From: CAVXGU01 sp963761615
GTDB taxonomy: Bacteria; Acidobacteriota; Vicinamibacteria; Vicinamibacterales; CAVVIG01
Direction of reading: 5' to 3'
DNA length: 64,000 nucleotides
Assembly: GCA_963761615.1 (NCBI GenBank)
Contig: CAVXGU010000003.1
Coordinates: forward strand, 1,240,001-1,304,000
Shown here: piece by piece, positions 44,283 through 52,778 of the stretch
Layout: each line of letters begins with the position of its first letter
How positions within the stretch are numbered: position 1 is the stretch's first letter
Notes under the pieces: model-generated
Told to the model about the DNA's origin: nothing
Database searches by the model: none
Seen by the model: the letters and a program-made list of their open reading frames with translations, nothing else
Position numbers and translations under genes: made by a program

Positions 44283-45559
44283 TGGCCACGAACGAAACGC
44301 TCGCGCTCGTGCTCGGGGGCGGCCAGGGCACCAGGCTGTTTCCACTCACCCAGCACCGGTCGAAGCCGGCCGTGCCGATCGGGGGCAAGTACCGCCTCGT
44401 CGACATTCCGGTCAGCAACTGCCTGCACGCCGACATCCGGCGCATCCTGGTGCTCACGCAGTTCAACTCCGCCTCGCTCAACCGGCACGTGTCCCAGACC
44501 TACCGGATGGATCTGTTCAGCCACGGGTTCGTCGAGATCCTGGCCGCGGAACAGACGCCGGACAACCCGCACTGGTTCCAGGGCACGGCCGACGCCGTGC
44601 GCCAGGCGATGCGGCACTTCGTCCGCTACGAGGCCGACTACTACCTGATCCTCGCCGGCGACCAGCTGTACCGCATGGACTACGGCGAGCTCATCGACGC
44701 GCACATCGACCGCCGGAGCGACATCACCATCGCCGCGCAGCCGGTGACGCCCGCCGATGCGACGGCGATGGGCATCTTCCGCTTCGATCGGACGGGCCGC
44801 ATCGTCGCGTTCGAGGAGAAGCCGGACGCGGAGCGGCTGGCCGCGATCGGCCGGAGCATCCCGCCGGGCGCGGCGCTCGCCGGCCACGACGAGGCGAAGC
44901 CGTTCATGGCGTCGATGGGGATCTACGTCTTCTCGCGCGACGTGCTGATCGAGACGCTCGAGCGCCAGCCCGGCGTCGACTTCGGACGCGAGATCATTCC
45001 GGCGGCGCTCGAGTGCTGCCGGGTGAACGCCTATGCCTTCCGGGGCTACTGGGCCGACGTCGGCACCGTCTCGTCTTTCTACGACGCGCAGATCGCGCTC
45101 ACACGGCCCGAGCCGCCGTTCAAGTTCTACGACCAGCGGCGCCCGATCTACACCCACCCGCGGTTCCTCCCCGGCTCGCGGATCGTGGACTGCACCGTGA
45201 CGGACTCGATCATCGCGGAGGGCTGCAACCTCGAAGGCTCGACGATTGCCGATTCGGTCGTCGGCATCCGCGCCGACATCCAGCGGGGCAGCGAGGTCCG
45301 GCGGTCGGTCCTGCTCGGCGCCGACTTCTACGAGTCCGACGAGGACGCACCGCCGCGGGGGCGCCGGCCGCGGCTCGGCGTCGGCCGCGACGTCGTGCTC
45401 GACCGCGTGATCGTCGACAAGAACGCCCGGATCGGCGACGGCGCCCGCCTCGTCAACGCCGATGGTGTCGTCCGCGCCGACGGCGACGGGTACTTCATCC
45501 GCGACGGCGTGATCATCGTGCCGAAGGATGGCGTGGTGGCGCCCGGCACGGTCGTCTGA
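44279..45559 (+). CDS. glgC: Glucose-1-phosphate adenylyltransferase
   Basis: 426 residues. Makes ADP-glucose for glycogen. N-terminal nucleotidyltransferase with LVLGGGQGTRLFPLTQHRSK, KPAVPIGGKYRLVDIPVSN, the catalytic Asp in LILAGDQLYRMDY and FEEKP; the C-terminal left-handed beta-helix includes DSIIAEGCNLEGSTIADSVV. ATG at 44279 or 44282, coupled to the kinase stop (ATGATG). Co-expression with a PhoR-like sensor is unusual and may tie carbon storage to phosphate status. Confidence 0.95.
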   Translation: MMATNETLALVLGGGQGTRLFPLTQHRSKPAVPIGGKYRLVDIPVSNCLHADIRRILVLTQFNSASLNRHVSQTYRMDLFSHGFVEILAAEQTPDNPHWFQGTADAVRQAMRHFVRYEADYYLILAGDQLYRMDYGELIDAHIDRRSDITIAAQPVTPADATAMGIFRFDRTGRIVAFEEKPDAERLAAIGRSIPPGAALAGHDEAKPFMASMGIYVFSRDVLIETLERQPGVDFGREIIPAALECCRVNAYAFRGYWADVGTVSSFYDAQIALTRPEPPFKFYDQRRPIYTHPRFLPGSRIVDCTVTDSIIAEGCNLEGSTIADSVVGIRADIQRGSEVRRSVLLGADFYESDEDAPPRGRRPRLGVGRDVVLDRVIVDKNARIGDGARLVNADGVVRADGDGYFIRDGVIIVPKDGVVAPGTVV

Positions 45560-45577
45560 GCGGTGTCGGACGCCGCG

Positions 45578-45680
45578 TTTCGGGCTCTGGGCTCCTGGCT
45601 CTGGGTTTGAGGCCGATCACGCCGTGGCAGTGGGATATGCGTTGCTGGCCAGGAGCCGGAAGCCTGAACCCCGAAGCCGC
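45578..45680. repeat. GGGCTC-type imperfect inverted repeat
   Basis: CGGGCTCTGGGCTCCTGGCT at the left and CCAGGAGCCGGAAGCCTGAA at the right form imperfect arms round a core containing GATCACGCCGTGGCAG. Shares its arm motif with 35490-35525 and its GATCACGC core with the inverted repeat at 15.9 kb. Confidence 0.55.
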
Positions 45681-45681
45681 G

Positions 45682-45785
45682 CCGGTCGGCATCGAGCGTT
45701 CGGCGAGAAGCGTGCGGCGGGGGAGTCGGCGGCTCTCCGCCGCCGGGTCCCACGCCCTTCTCACCGAACCCTCGATGCCGACCGG
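45682..45785. terminator. 104-bp hairpin between convergent glgC and phoU
   Basis: CCGGTCGGCATCGAGCGTTC at the left pairs with the right arm ending GAACCCTCGATGCCGACCGG. Pairing continues inward (CGGCGAGAAG against CTTCTCACCG) to a GGCGG/CCGCC-rich centre. Likely a bidirectional terminator, or a mobile palindromic element. It ends five bases before the phoU stop. Confidence 0.6.
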
Positions 45786-45789
45786 TCCG

Positions 45790-46476
45790 TCAGGCGGGAC
45801 GCGACGGCGTCGAGGCCGCCTGGTGACGCACGTCGGTCGCGTTGACGATGAAGATCACGTCCTCCGCGATGTTGGTGGCGTGATCGCCGATGCGCTCGAG
45901 GTGTCGGGAGATGAGGATCAGGTCGATGCTCGGCTCGATCGTCTTGGGATCCCCCAGCATGTAGGTCAGCAGTTCGCGGAACACCTGGTCCTTCAGGGCG
46001 TCGAGCGTGTCGTCCTGCCGCAGGACGTCGTCGGCCAGTGCGGTATCGGCCCTGACGAAGGCGTCCAGGGCCTCGCGGAGCATGACCTGGGCGATGTTGC
46101 CCATGCGCGGCAGGTCGATGAGGGCCTTGACCGGCGCGTGCGCCAGGTAGCGGCTGGCGGCCTCGGCGATGTTGACCGCGAGGTCGCCGACCCGTTCGAG
46201 GTCGCCGTTCAGCTTGACCGCCGACACGATGACCCGCAGGTCGACCGCCATGGGCTGGTAGAGCGCCAGCATCTTGAAGCAGCGGTCGTCGATCTCGATG
46301 TGCAGGGCGTTCAGATCGCGGTCGCCCTCGATGACCTGCACCAGGACGTCGGGATCGCGGTCGACGAGCCCGCGCATGGCCATGCGCACGCGCTCCTCCG
46401 CCAGGCCGCCCATGGCGATCAGGCGGCTCTTGAGGTCGCCGAGCTCCTCGTCGAAGTGTCGGGTTTCTTCTGCCAT
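45790..46476 (-). CDS. phoU: PhoU (copy 2)
   Basis: 228 residues, the same length as copy 1 and closely similar (DLERVGDLAVNIAEAASRY and HLERIGDHATNIAEDVIF). Last gene of the complete pst operon, 14 bases after pstB. Controls Pst activity and PhoR signalling. Duplicated phoU with duplicated pstB suggests that each ATPase has its own partner. Confidence 0.95.
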   Translation of the reverse strand: MAEETRHFDEELGDLKSRLIAMGGLAEERVRMAMRGLVDRDPDVLVQVIEGDRDLNALHIEIDDRCFKMLALYQPMAVDLRVIVSAVKLNGDLERVGDLAVNIAEAASRYLAHAPVKALIDLPRMGNIAQVMLREALDAFVRADTALADDVLRQDDTLDALKDQVFRELLTYMLGDPKTIEPSIDLILISRHLERIGDHATNIAEDVIFIVNATDVRHQAASTPSRPA

Positions 46477-46490
46477 GGATCCCTCGCGTC

Positions 46491-47369
46491 CTAGCCGAAA
46501 CGCCCGGTCACGTAGTCTTCCGTCAGCTTCTCCCGTGGACTGGTGAAGATCCGGTCCGTCCGGTCGCACTCGACCATCCGGCCCAGCCAGAAGAAGGCCG
46601 TCACGTCGGAGACGCGCGCCGCCTGCTGCATGTTGTGGGTGACGATGATGATCGTGTATTCGCGCTTGAGCTGGTAGATGAGCTCCTCGATGCGCTGGGT
46701 CGCGATGGGGTCGAGCGCCGACGCCGGCTCGTCCATCAGGAGGACTTCCGGCCGGATGGCCAGTGCGCGCGCGATGCACAGCCGCTGCTGCTGGCCGCCC
46801 GACAGCGCCACCGCCGAATCGTTCAGGCGGTCCTTGACCTCGTCCCAGAGCGCGGCTCCGCGCAGGCTCGCTTCGACGCGCTCGCGCGTCTGGCTCTTCG
46901 AGGTCGCCAGCCCGTTGATCCGCAGGCCGTAGGCGACGTTCTCGAAGATCGACTTGGGAAACGGGTTCGACTTCTGGAACACCATGCCGACGCGCCGGCG
47001 GAGCGCGACGACGTCCACGCCGGGCGCGTAGATGTCCTCGCCGAGGAGCTCGACGCGCCCCTCGACGCGCGCGCCCGGCACGACGTCGTTCATCCGGTTC
47101 AGCGTGCGGAGGAAGGTGCTCTTGCCGCAGCCGGACGGGCCGATGAAGGCGGTGACCAGGTTCGTCCCGATCTTCAGGGAGATGTCCTGCAGCGCCCGCT
47201 TCGGGCCGTAGTAGAAGGACAGCCCTTCCACATCGATCTTCACGGGCTGCTGTTCGACCGCACGGCCCGTGTGGACCGCCGTCGGGCGGGGCGGCGGGGG
47301 CGCCGGCCGCTGCGCGCCGACGCCGGCGTCTGGAGCGTCAGGACTCGACACGCGAGGATCCATGGGCAT
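46491..47369 (-). CDS. pstB: Phosphate ABC transporter ATP-binding protein PstB (copy 2)
   Basis: 292 residues. Walker A GPSGCGKST, Q-loop VFQKSNPFPKSI, signature LSGGQQQRLCIARAL, Walker B LLMDEPASALD. An N-terminal Pro/Ala-rich extension of about 40 residues precedes the fold. It is very similar to the other pstB. Energises the PstC-PstA permease encoded just upstream. Confidence 0.96.
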   Translation of the reverse strand: MPMDPRVSSPDAPDAGVGAQRPAPPPPRPTAVHTGRAVEQQPVKIDVEGLSFYYGPKRALQDISLKIGTNLVTAFIGPSGCGKSTFLRTLNRMNDVVPGARVEGRVELLGEDIYAPGVDVVALRRRVGMVFQKSNPFPKSIFENVAYGLRINGLATSKSQTRERVEASLRGAALWDEVKDRLNDSAVALSGGQQQRLCIARALAIRPEVLLMDEPASALDPIATQRIEELIYQLKREYTIIIVTHNMQQAARVSDVTAFFWLGRMVECDRTDRIFTSPREKLTEDYVTGRFG

Positions 47370-47375
47370 GGGCCA

Positions 47376-48224
47376 CTATCGGACGTGCATGCGCTCGAGC
47401 CGCCGCGTGGCGAACCGGGCCAGCAGCGAGCAGACGAGCATGATCGAGACCAGGACCAGCGCGCCCGCCCAGGCCTGGCGGTGCCAGTCCGCGTACGGCG
47501 AGATCGCGTACGTGAACACCTGCACGGTCAGCGACGAGATCGGCTGGGTCAGGCTGGTCGAGAAGAAGTGGTTGTTGAACGAGGTGAAGAGCAGGGGCGC
47601 CGTCTCGCCCGCGATGCGCGCCAGGGCGAGGACGACGCCGGTGATGATGCCGGGGAGCGCGGCCGGGAGAATCACGGTGAACATCGCCCGCGCCCGCGTC
47701 GCGCCGAGCGCCAGCGCGCCCTCCCGCATGGTGCCCGGCACCAGCAGCAGGAGCTCCTCGGTCGTGCGGGCGATGATGGGGATCATCATGATGCCGAGGG
47801 CGAACCCGCCGGCGAGGGCGCTGAACTGCTTGAAGGGCAGGACGGCCACGCCGTAGGCGAAGACGCCGATGACGATCGACGGCACCCCGTTCAGCGTGTC
47901 GGCGGCGAAGCGCGTGATGGAGGCGAACTTCGTGCCCGCGTACTCCGACATGTAGACGCCGCTCATGATGCCGATCGGAATCGCCATCAGGGATCCGAGG
48001 GCGGTGAGCATGAGGCTGCCGACGATCGCGTTGGCCATCCCGCCGCCGGCCTCGCCGACGGGCTTCGGCATGCTCGTGAAGAACGCGAGATTCACCGCCC
48101 CGATGCCCTGGCTGACGACGTAGAAGAGGACCAGGACGAGGGGCACGAGGGCGAGCAGCACCGACGCGCCGCAGAATCCCACGAACAGGGACGAGATGAG
48201 CTTCCGGACCCGCGTGTGTCTCAT
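47376..48224 (-). CDS. pstA: Phosphate ABC transporter permease PstA
   Basis: 282 residues with six membrane helices. The ABC permease EAA loop is REGALALGATRARAMFTVIL. Conserved NGVPSIVIGVFAYG and AGETAPLLFTSF follow PstA. Start overlaps the pstC stop by four bases. Forms the membrane channel with PstC. Confidence 0.95.
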   Translation of the reverse strand: MRHTRVRKLISSLFVGFCGASVLLALVPLVLVLFYVVSQGIGAVNLAFFTSMPKPVGEAGGGMANAIVGSLMLTALGSLMAIPIGIMSGVYMSEYAGTKFASITRFAADTLNGVPSIVIGVFAYGVAVLPFKQFSALAGGFALGIMMIPIIARTTEELLLLVPGTMREGALALGATRARAMFTVILPAALPGIITGVVLALARIAGETAPLLFTSFNNHFFSTSLTQPISSLTVQVFTYAISPYADWHRQAWAGALVLVSIMLVCSLLARFATRRLERMHVR

Positions 48225-49174
48225 GCGACGATCGGCTCCGGCGCGGGTTCGACGTGGGCCGTCTGCCGGGCGCCGCTCCGGGCCATGCTCCAGATGAGCA
48301 GCCGGGACAGCGAGTTGACGATCAGCGTGATGATGAAGAGCACGAGGCCGATCTCGATGAGCGCGTTCAGGTAGAGCGCGTCGGCCGCCTCGGTGAACTC
48401 GTTGGCCAGCACCGCCGCCATGGTGTACTGCGGCGCGAAGAGCGAGAGCGACACCTGGGGGTTGTTGCCGATCACCATGGTCACGGCCATCGTCTCGCCC
48501 AGCGCGCGGCCGAAGCCGAGCATGATCGCCCCGACGATCCCGGTCCGCGCGTAGAAGAGGGCGGCGCGGATCGCTTCGTACCGCGTGGCGCCCAGGGCAT
48601 AGGCGGCCTCGCGCTGCGTCATCGGGACCGCCTTCAGCACCTCGCGCGCGACCGAGGCCGTGAAGGGCACGATCATCACCGCCAGGATGAGCGCCGCGGC
48701 GAGCATGCCGACGCCGAGCGGCGGGCCGGCGAAGAAGGGCGTCGCGCGGAGCGCGTCGGGCAGGCTCAGCTCGACCGCGCGCACGAAGGGCACGAGCACG
48801 AAGATGCCCCAGAGGCCGTAGACGATCGAGGGGATGGCGGCGAGCAGCTCCGTCAGGAAGACCAGCGGCTGGCGCAGCCACGCGGGACAGAGCTCGGCGA
48901 TGAAGACCGCGATGCCGATCGCCACCGGCGTGGCGATGAGCAGCGCGAGGATCGACGAGTAGAGCGTGCCCCAGATGAAGGGCAGGGCGCCGAACTCGCC
49001 CGACACCGGATCCCACGTCTCCGTCCGCCAGAAATTGAGCCCGAACTGGTGGATCGACAGCCAGGACTGCCGCGTCAGCTCGAACCCGATGCCGACGACG
49101 ATGAGGACCAGCGCGAGCGCGAACACGCCGGCGCCGATCCGCAGGGTCGCTTCACCGGAACTGGATCTGGCCAT
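48221..49174 (-). CDS. pstC: Phosphate ABC transporter permease PstC
   Basis: 317 residues with six membrane helices. The signature ELLAAIPSIVYGLWGIFVLV, the EAA loop REAAYALGATRYEAIRAAL and RALGETMAVTMVIGN are typical of PstC. It follows pstS by 69 bases in the same operon. Confidence 0.95.
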   Translation of the reverse strand: MARSSSGEATLRIGAGVFALALVLIVVGIGFELTRQSWLSIHQFGLNFWRTETWDPVSGEFGALPFIWGTLYSSILALLIATPVAIGIAVFIAELCPAWLRQPLVFLTELLAAIPSIVYGLWGIFVLVPFVRAVELSLPDALRATPFFAGPPLGVGMLAAALILAVMIVPFTASVAREVLKAVPMTQREAAYALGATRYEAIRAALFYARTGIVGAIMLGFGRALGETMAVTMVIGNNPQVSLSLFAPQYTMAAVLANEFTEAADALYLNALIEIGLVLFIITLIVNSLSRLLIWSMARSGARQTAHVEPAPEPIVA

Positions 49175-49243
49175 GATGTCGGGAGCTTACTATGAAGCGG
49201 CGGATCGAGGACACCGCGTCGCCGATCCGCCGCCGCAGGGACG

Positions 49244-50266
49244 CTACAGCTTGATCTTCTGGAGCGCCGTCATCTCCATCTGGACGACGTTCGACGGCAG
49301 GGGCGCGTAGCCGAGAGTCCCGCAGAACTTCTGGCCGTCGGTGATCGCCCACTTGAAGAAGTCGACCATCGTCTTCGCGCTGGTCTTGTCCTTCGGATTC
49401 TCGTAGAAGAGCATCCACGTGAACGACGAGATGGGATACGCGTCGTCGCCCGGCGCGTTGGTGATCGAGACCCGGAAGTCGGCGGGCATGGCCTTGGCCG
49501 CGCCCGCGGCCGCCGCGGTCACCGACTCGAGCGAGGCCCGCACGAACTTGCCGGCCGAGTTCTGCACGATGCCGAAGCTGATGTGGTTCTGCAGCGCGTA
49601 GATCAGCTCGACGTAGCCGACGGCGCCCGGCGTCTGGCTGACCAGACCCGCGACACCCTCGTTGCCCTTGCCGCCCACGCCGACCGGCCACTTCACCGAC
49701 GTCGCCACGCCGACGGTCTTCTTGAACTCCGGATCGACCTTGGCCAGGTAGTCGCACCAGATGTAGTTGGTGCCCGAGCCGTCCGAGCGGTGCACGACGG
49801 TGATGTCCGTGCTCGGCAGCGTCACCCCGGGGTTCAGCTGCGCGATCTGCGGGTCGTTCCACTTCGTGATCTTGCCGAGGTAGATGCCCGACAGCACCTT
49901 GCCGGTGAACTTCAGATCGCCGGACACGCCCGGGATGTTGTACGACGGCACCACGCCGCCGAGCACGGTCGGGAAGTGCAGGATGTGCCCCGGCGCGGCG
50001 TCGAGCTGCTCGTTGGTCATCGGCCCGTCGCTCGCGCCGAAGAACACCGTCTGCTTGGTGACCTGCTGGATGCCGCCCCCCGATCCGATCGACTGGTAGT
50101 TGATCTGGATGTCCGGATGCAGCTTGTTGTACTCGGCGAACCACTTCGTGTAGATCGGATTCGGAAACGTCGCCCCGGCTCCGTTGATCATGCGGGTCTG
50201 CGCGGCGGCGCCGGCGACGATCGCAGCGGACAATCCGAGGGCGGCGACGAGCTTCAGTCGTGTCAT
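49244..50266 (-). CDS. pstS: Periplasmic phosphate-binding protein PstS (copy 1)
   Basis: 340 residues with a signal peptide (LVAALGLSAAIVAGAAAQ). Phosphate-binding motifs are INGAGATFPNPIYTKWFAE, SIGSGGGIQQVTKQT, VHRSDGSGTNYIWCDYL and VGGKGNEGVAGLV. It captures phosphate for PstCAB. Forty bases downstream of the porin gene and first of the classical pstSCAB-phoU order. Confidence 0.96.
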   Translation of the reverse strand: MTRLKLVAALGLSAAIVAGAAAQTRMINGAGATFPNPIYTKWFAEYNKLHPDIQINYQSIGSGGGIQQVTKQTVFFGASDGPMTNEQLDAAPGHILHFPTVLGGVVPSYNIPGVSGDLKFTGKVLSGIYLGKITKWNDPQIAQLNPGVTLPSTDITVVHRSDGSGTNYIWCDYLAKVDPEFKKTVGVATSVKWPVGVGGKGNEGVAGLVSQTPGAVGYVELIYALQNHISFGIVQNSAGKFVRASLESVTAAAAGAAKAMPADFRVSITNAPGDDAYPISSFTWMLFYENPKDKTSAKTMVDFFKWAITDGQKFCGTLGYAPLPSNVVQMEMTALQKIKL

Positions 50267-50305
50267 GGTGTACTCCTGTGTCGACCGTCAGGTCCGGACC
50301 GGGAG

Positions 50306-51391
50306 CTAGAAGTTGATCACGGTGTGGACGGCAATCTTCTTGTCGTCCGGCTGACCGAGATTCGGGTACTGGACCATCTCATAGTCGAAGAGCATCCCCG
50401 CTGCCGGTCCGCCCTTGTGCGGGAACCAGTACGAGATGCCCGCGATGGTCCGCTTGTGGAGCTGGTTGGAGAGGCTGGTGTTCGGAGTCATGTGATCGTA
50501 CCGGAACAGCCCTTCCCAGCCCACGTTCGAGATGGGCGTAATCCAGACCGACCACCCGCGTCCGTGGATGTCGGCGGCCGCGGCAGACTTCTGGTCGTGC
50601 GTGTCGAGATAGGTGAACTCCGCCCGGAAGTTCTTCTCCTCGTAGTACACCTCGGCAATGGCGCGCTTCTTCTCGTCGTTCTTCAGGTACGAGTCGGCAT
50701 CGTAGAAGCCCGTGACGTTCAGCCCGCGGGCGAGCGGGCTCGCCTGCGCGAACGGTCGGACCGTCGCGCGAATCTGGAAGGACGGCGTGTTGCTGGCTTC
50801 AGTGGCGTGGTAGCCCTCGCCGTTGTAGATCCCCGTGTGCACGTCGCCGTAGTTGTGGGGGAGGGCGTAGTGGAACGACGCGCCGAGGTCTGAGGAGGTC
50901 AGATACCCCTCACGCTCCGTGAAGGTAGTGCCCTGGAAGCGATAGCGGTAGATGCCTTCCTCGTAGTCGATGTAGGGCGTCTGGCCCTGGCCGAAGCGGA
51001 TCCAGCTCCCCTTCGTCATCCAGTCATCCAGGTTCACCTGCATGAAGCCGTACTTCAGCCGGAATTCCAGATCGCCGCTGCTGATGCGGTTGATGTCCGG
51101 TGTGATACGGAAACTGATGACGTGCGAGACCTTCCCGTTGAAGTTGATGTACGTGCGGCTGACGTTGAACGAGCTCGGGTGAAACAGATTGCCGTCGCTG
51201 TCCGTCTTCTGCGGCGAGACCGTGTAGGTATAGTCCGTGTACACGTTGGCCCCCACGCTGATCGAGGGGGTGTCATCCGGAGGCGTGGACCCGGCGGCCG
51301 GCGTCACTTGCGCCGACGCCGTCGCTGCCCACAGCAGACCGCATCCCACGGCCACAACGGCGCTCGTCCCGAACATTCGAAAGCGTTGCAA
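50306..51391 (-). CDS. Phosphate-selective porin (OprP/OprO-like)
   Basis: About 361 residues. The frame is open from an ATG at 51412, but AAGGAGGT lies inside that stretch and is placed 5 bases before an in-frame TTG at 51391. TTG is therefore the likely start. A signal peptide follows (AVVAVGCGLLWAATASAQ). The mature protein is a beta-barrel with SFNVSRTYINFNGKVSHVIS, GYLTSSDLGASFHYALPHNY and a terminal aromatic VHTVINF. Its position in a pst operon and a Pho-box-like repeat 80 bases upstream support phosphate uptake across the outer membrane. Confidence 0.85.
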   Translation of the reverse strand: MQRFRMFGTSAVVAVGCGLLWAATASAQVTPAAGSTPPDDTPSISVGANVYTDYTYTVSPQKTDSDGNLFHPSSFNVSRTYINFNGKVSHVISFRITPDINRISSGDLEFRLKYGFMQVNLDDWMTKGSWIRFGQGQTPYIDYEEGIYRYRFQGTTFTEREGYLTSSDLGASFHYALPHNYGDVHTGIYNGEGYHATEASNTPSFQIRATVRPFAQASPLARGLNVTGFYDADSYLKNDEKKRAIAEVYYEEKNFRAEFTYLDTHDQKSAAAADIHGRGWSVWITPISNVGWEGLFRYDHMTPNTSLSNQLHKRTIAGISYWFPHKGGPAAGMLFDYEMVQYPNLGQPDDKKIAVHTVINF

Positions 51392-51470
51392 AGAGACCTC
51401 CTTCTCAGGCACGTCGCCTGAGTTGTGAGCCCACGGTATCGAGACCGTGTGTCGCGGGCACGTCGCTGCT

Positions 51471-51488
51471 GTTTCGGAGCCGTTAAAT
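51471..51488 (-). promoter_or_regulatory. Candidate Pho box upstream of the porin-pst operon
   Basis: GTTTCGG at 51471 and GTTAAAT at 51482, 11 bp apart; in the operon's direction ATTTAACGGCTCCGAAAC. The weakest of the four sites in its second half-site. Confidence 0.45.
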
Positions 51489-51531
51489 CGGGACGGGGCT
51501 GTCGGCGGCGGAGCGTCGGGACGGCGAGTGG

Positions 51532-51580
51532 GGCGGACGTCCGCCGATCGCGTCGAGCCGATCGGACGGACGTCCGCGGA
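51532..51580 (-). terminator. Paired palindromes after pstS copy 2
   Basis: GGCGGACGTCCGCC (51532-51545) is a perfect 14-bp palindrome, and a second palindrome centred on GGACGTCC lies at 51568-51575. They follow the pstS stop codon within 60 bases and may separate its transcript from the downstream porin operon. No U-tract is seen. Confidence 0.4.
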
Positions 51581-51589
51581 CGGGGAAGG

Positions 51590-52669
51590 CTAGTTGGTCT
51601 GCGCCGCGACGCTGATGGTCTTGATCGCCTGCTGATCGAGATCCTGCACGGCCTTCGGCAGCGGCGCGTAGTACAGCGCCTCTGCGTACTGCTGTCCGTC
51701 GGTGACCGTGTAGTTCAGCATCTGCACGAGCTCCTTGCCCTTGACCGGATCCTTCTGATTCTTGAAGACGATGATCCAGCTGAAGCCGGCAATGGGATAG
51801 CTGTCGTCGCCCGGCGCGTTGACGAACACGGCCTTCAGGTCGGCCGGCATGTTGGCCGCCGCGCCGGCGCCCGCCGCCGCCGCACCCGCGGCGCTCGGCT
51901 CGACGAACTTGCCGGCCTGGTTCTTGAGCACCGCCGACTTGATGTTGTTCTCCTTCGCGTAGGCCAGCTCGAAGTACCCGATCCCGCCGGGCGCGTTCAT
52001 CACCTGGCCCGACACGCCCTCGCTGCCCTTCGCGCCGACGCCCACCGGCCACTGGACCGAGCCCGCGGCGCCGACCTTCGACTTCCACTCGGGGCTGACG
52101 GCCGCCAGGTACGACGTGAAGATGAACGTCGTCCCCGAGCCGTCGGAGCGGTGCACGACCGTCACCGGCGTGTTCGGCAGCTTGACGCCCGGGTTGATCG
52201 CCGCGATCTTCGGGTCGTTCCACTTGGTGATCGTCCCGAGGTAGATCGCGCTGAGCGTGTCGGCGTCGAGCTTCAGGTTGTCGATCGGCAGGTTGTAGCC
52301 GACCGAGACCGCGCCCATCGTGACCGGCACGTGGACGACGGGGCCGCCGGCGGCCGCCGCCGCCGCCGTCTGCTCGTCGTTCAGCGGATAGTCGCTGGCG
52401 CCGAAGTCGATGATGCCCTTCGTCAGCTGCTGGACGCCGCCGCCGCTGCCGATGGACTGGTAGTTGACTTCGATGCTGGTCTGCTTCTGGAAGGAGTCGA
52501 ACACCTTGCTGAAGAGCGGGGTGTCGAACGTGGAGCCGGCTCCCTGGAGCCGGACCGTTGCCGGTGGCGTCGACGCGCTCGAGGCGGTGCCGGAGGCTGG
52601 TTGCGAGCCCCCGCACGCGACCGCGAGGGCGGCGACGGGAAGGACTGCGAGCACTGGTGTGAGTTTCAT
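51590..52669 (-). CDS. pstS: PstS-type phosphate-binding lipoprotein (copy 2)
   Basis: 359 residues. The signal peptide ends in a lipobox (ALAVACGG), so the protein is probably lipid-anchored. Binding motifs are LQGAGSTFDTPLFSKVFDS, SIGSGGGVQQLTKG, VHRSDGSGTTFIFTSYL and GAKGSEGVSGQV. An Ala-rich insert (about residues 255-275) is absent in copy 1. Two PstS proteins with different anchoring may serve different phosphate ranges. A strong Pho-box-like site lies directly upstream. Confidence 0.94.
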   Translation of the reverse strand: MKLTPVLAVLPVAALAVACGGSQPASGTASSASTPPATVRLQGAGSTFDTPLFSKVFDSFQKQTSIEVNYQSIGSGGGVQQLTKGIIDFGASDYPLNDEQTAAAAAAGGPVVHVPVTMGAVSVGYNLPIDNLKLDADTLSAIYLGTITKWNDPKIAAINPGVKLPNTPVTVVHRSDGSGTTFIFTSYLAAVSPEWKSKVGAAGSVQWPVGVGAKGSEGVSGQVMNAPGGIGYFELAYAKENNIKSAVLKNQAGKFVEPSAAGAAAAGAGAAANMPADLKAVFVNAPGDDSYPIAGFSWIIVFKNQKDPVKGKELVQMLNYTVTDGQQYAEALYYAPLPKAVQDLDQQAIKTISVAAQTN

Positions 52670-52702
52670 GCGGCGAGTCTAGCGGACGCTCACCAGACCC
52701 AT

Positions 52703-52731
52703 ATGACGAACCTGTCAACGGCTCGTTAAAT
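52703..52731 (-). promoter_or_regulatory. Candidate Pho box upstream of pstS copy 2
   Basis: ATGACGA at 52703, GTCAACG at 52714 and GTTAAAT at 52725 have an 11-bp period. In the direction of pstS: TTTAACG, GTTGACA and CGTCATA, close to the enterobacterial CTGTCAT half-site. Located 34-62 bases before the start codon. Confidence 0.62.
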
Positions 52732-52778
52732 CTGCAGGTCCGGGCCCCCCGAAGAGCTCGATGGCCGCCGCCGACCTG

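Noticed and set aside
51392..51412. ATG start of the porin
   Set aside because: The strong ribosome-binding site AAGGAGGT lies inside this stretch and points to the TTG at 51391.
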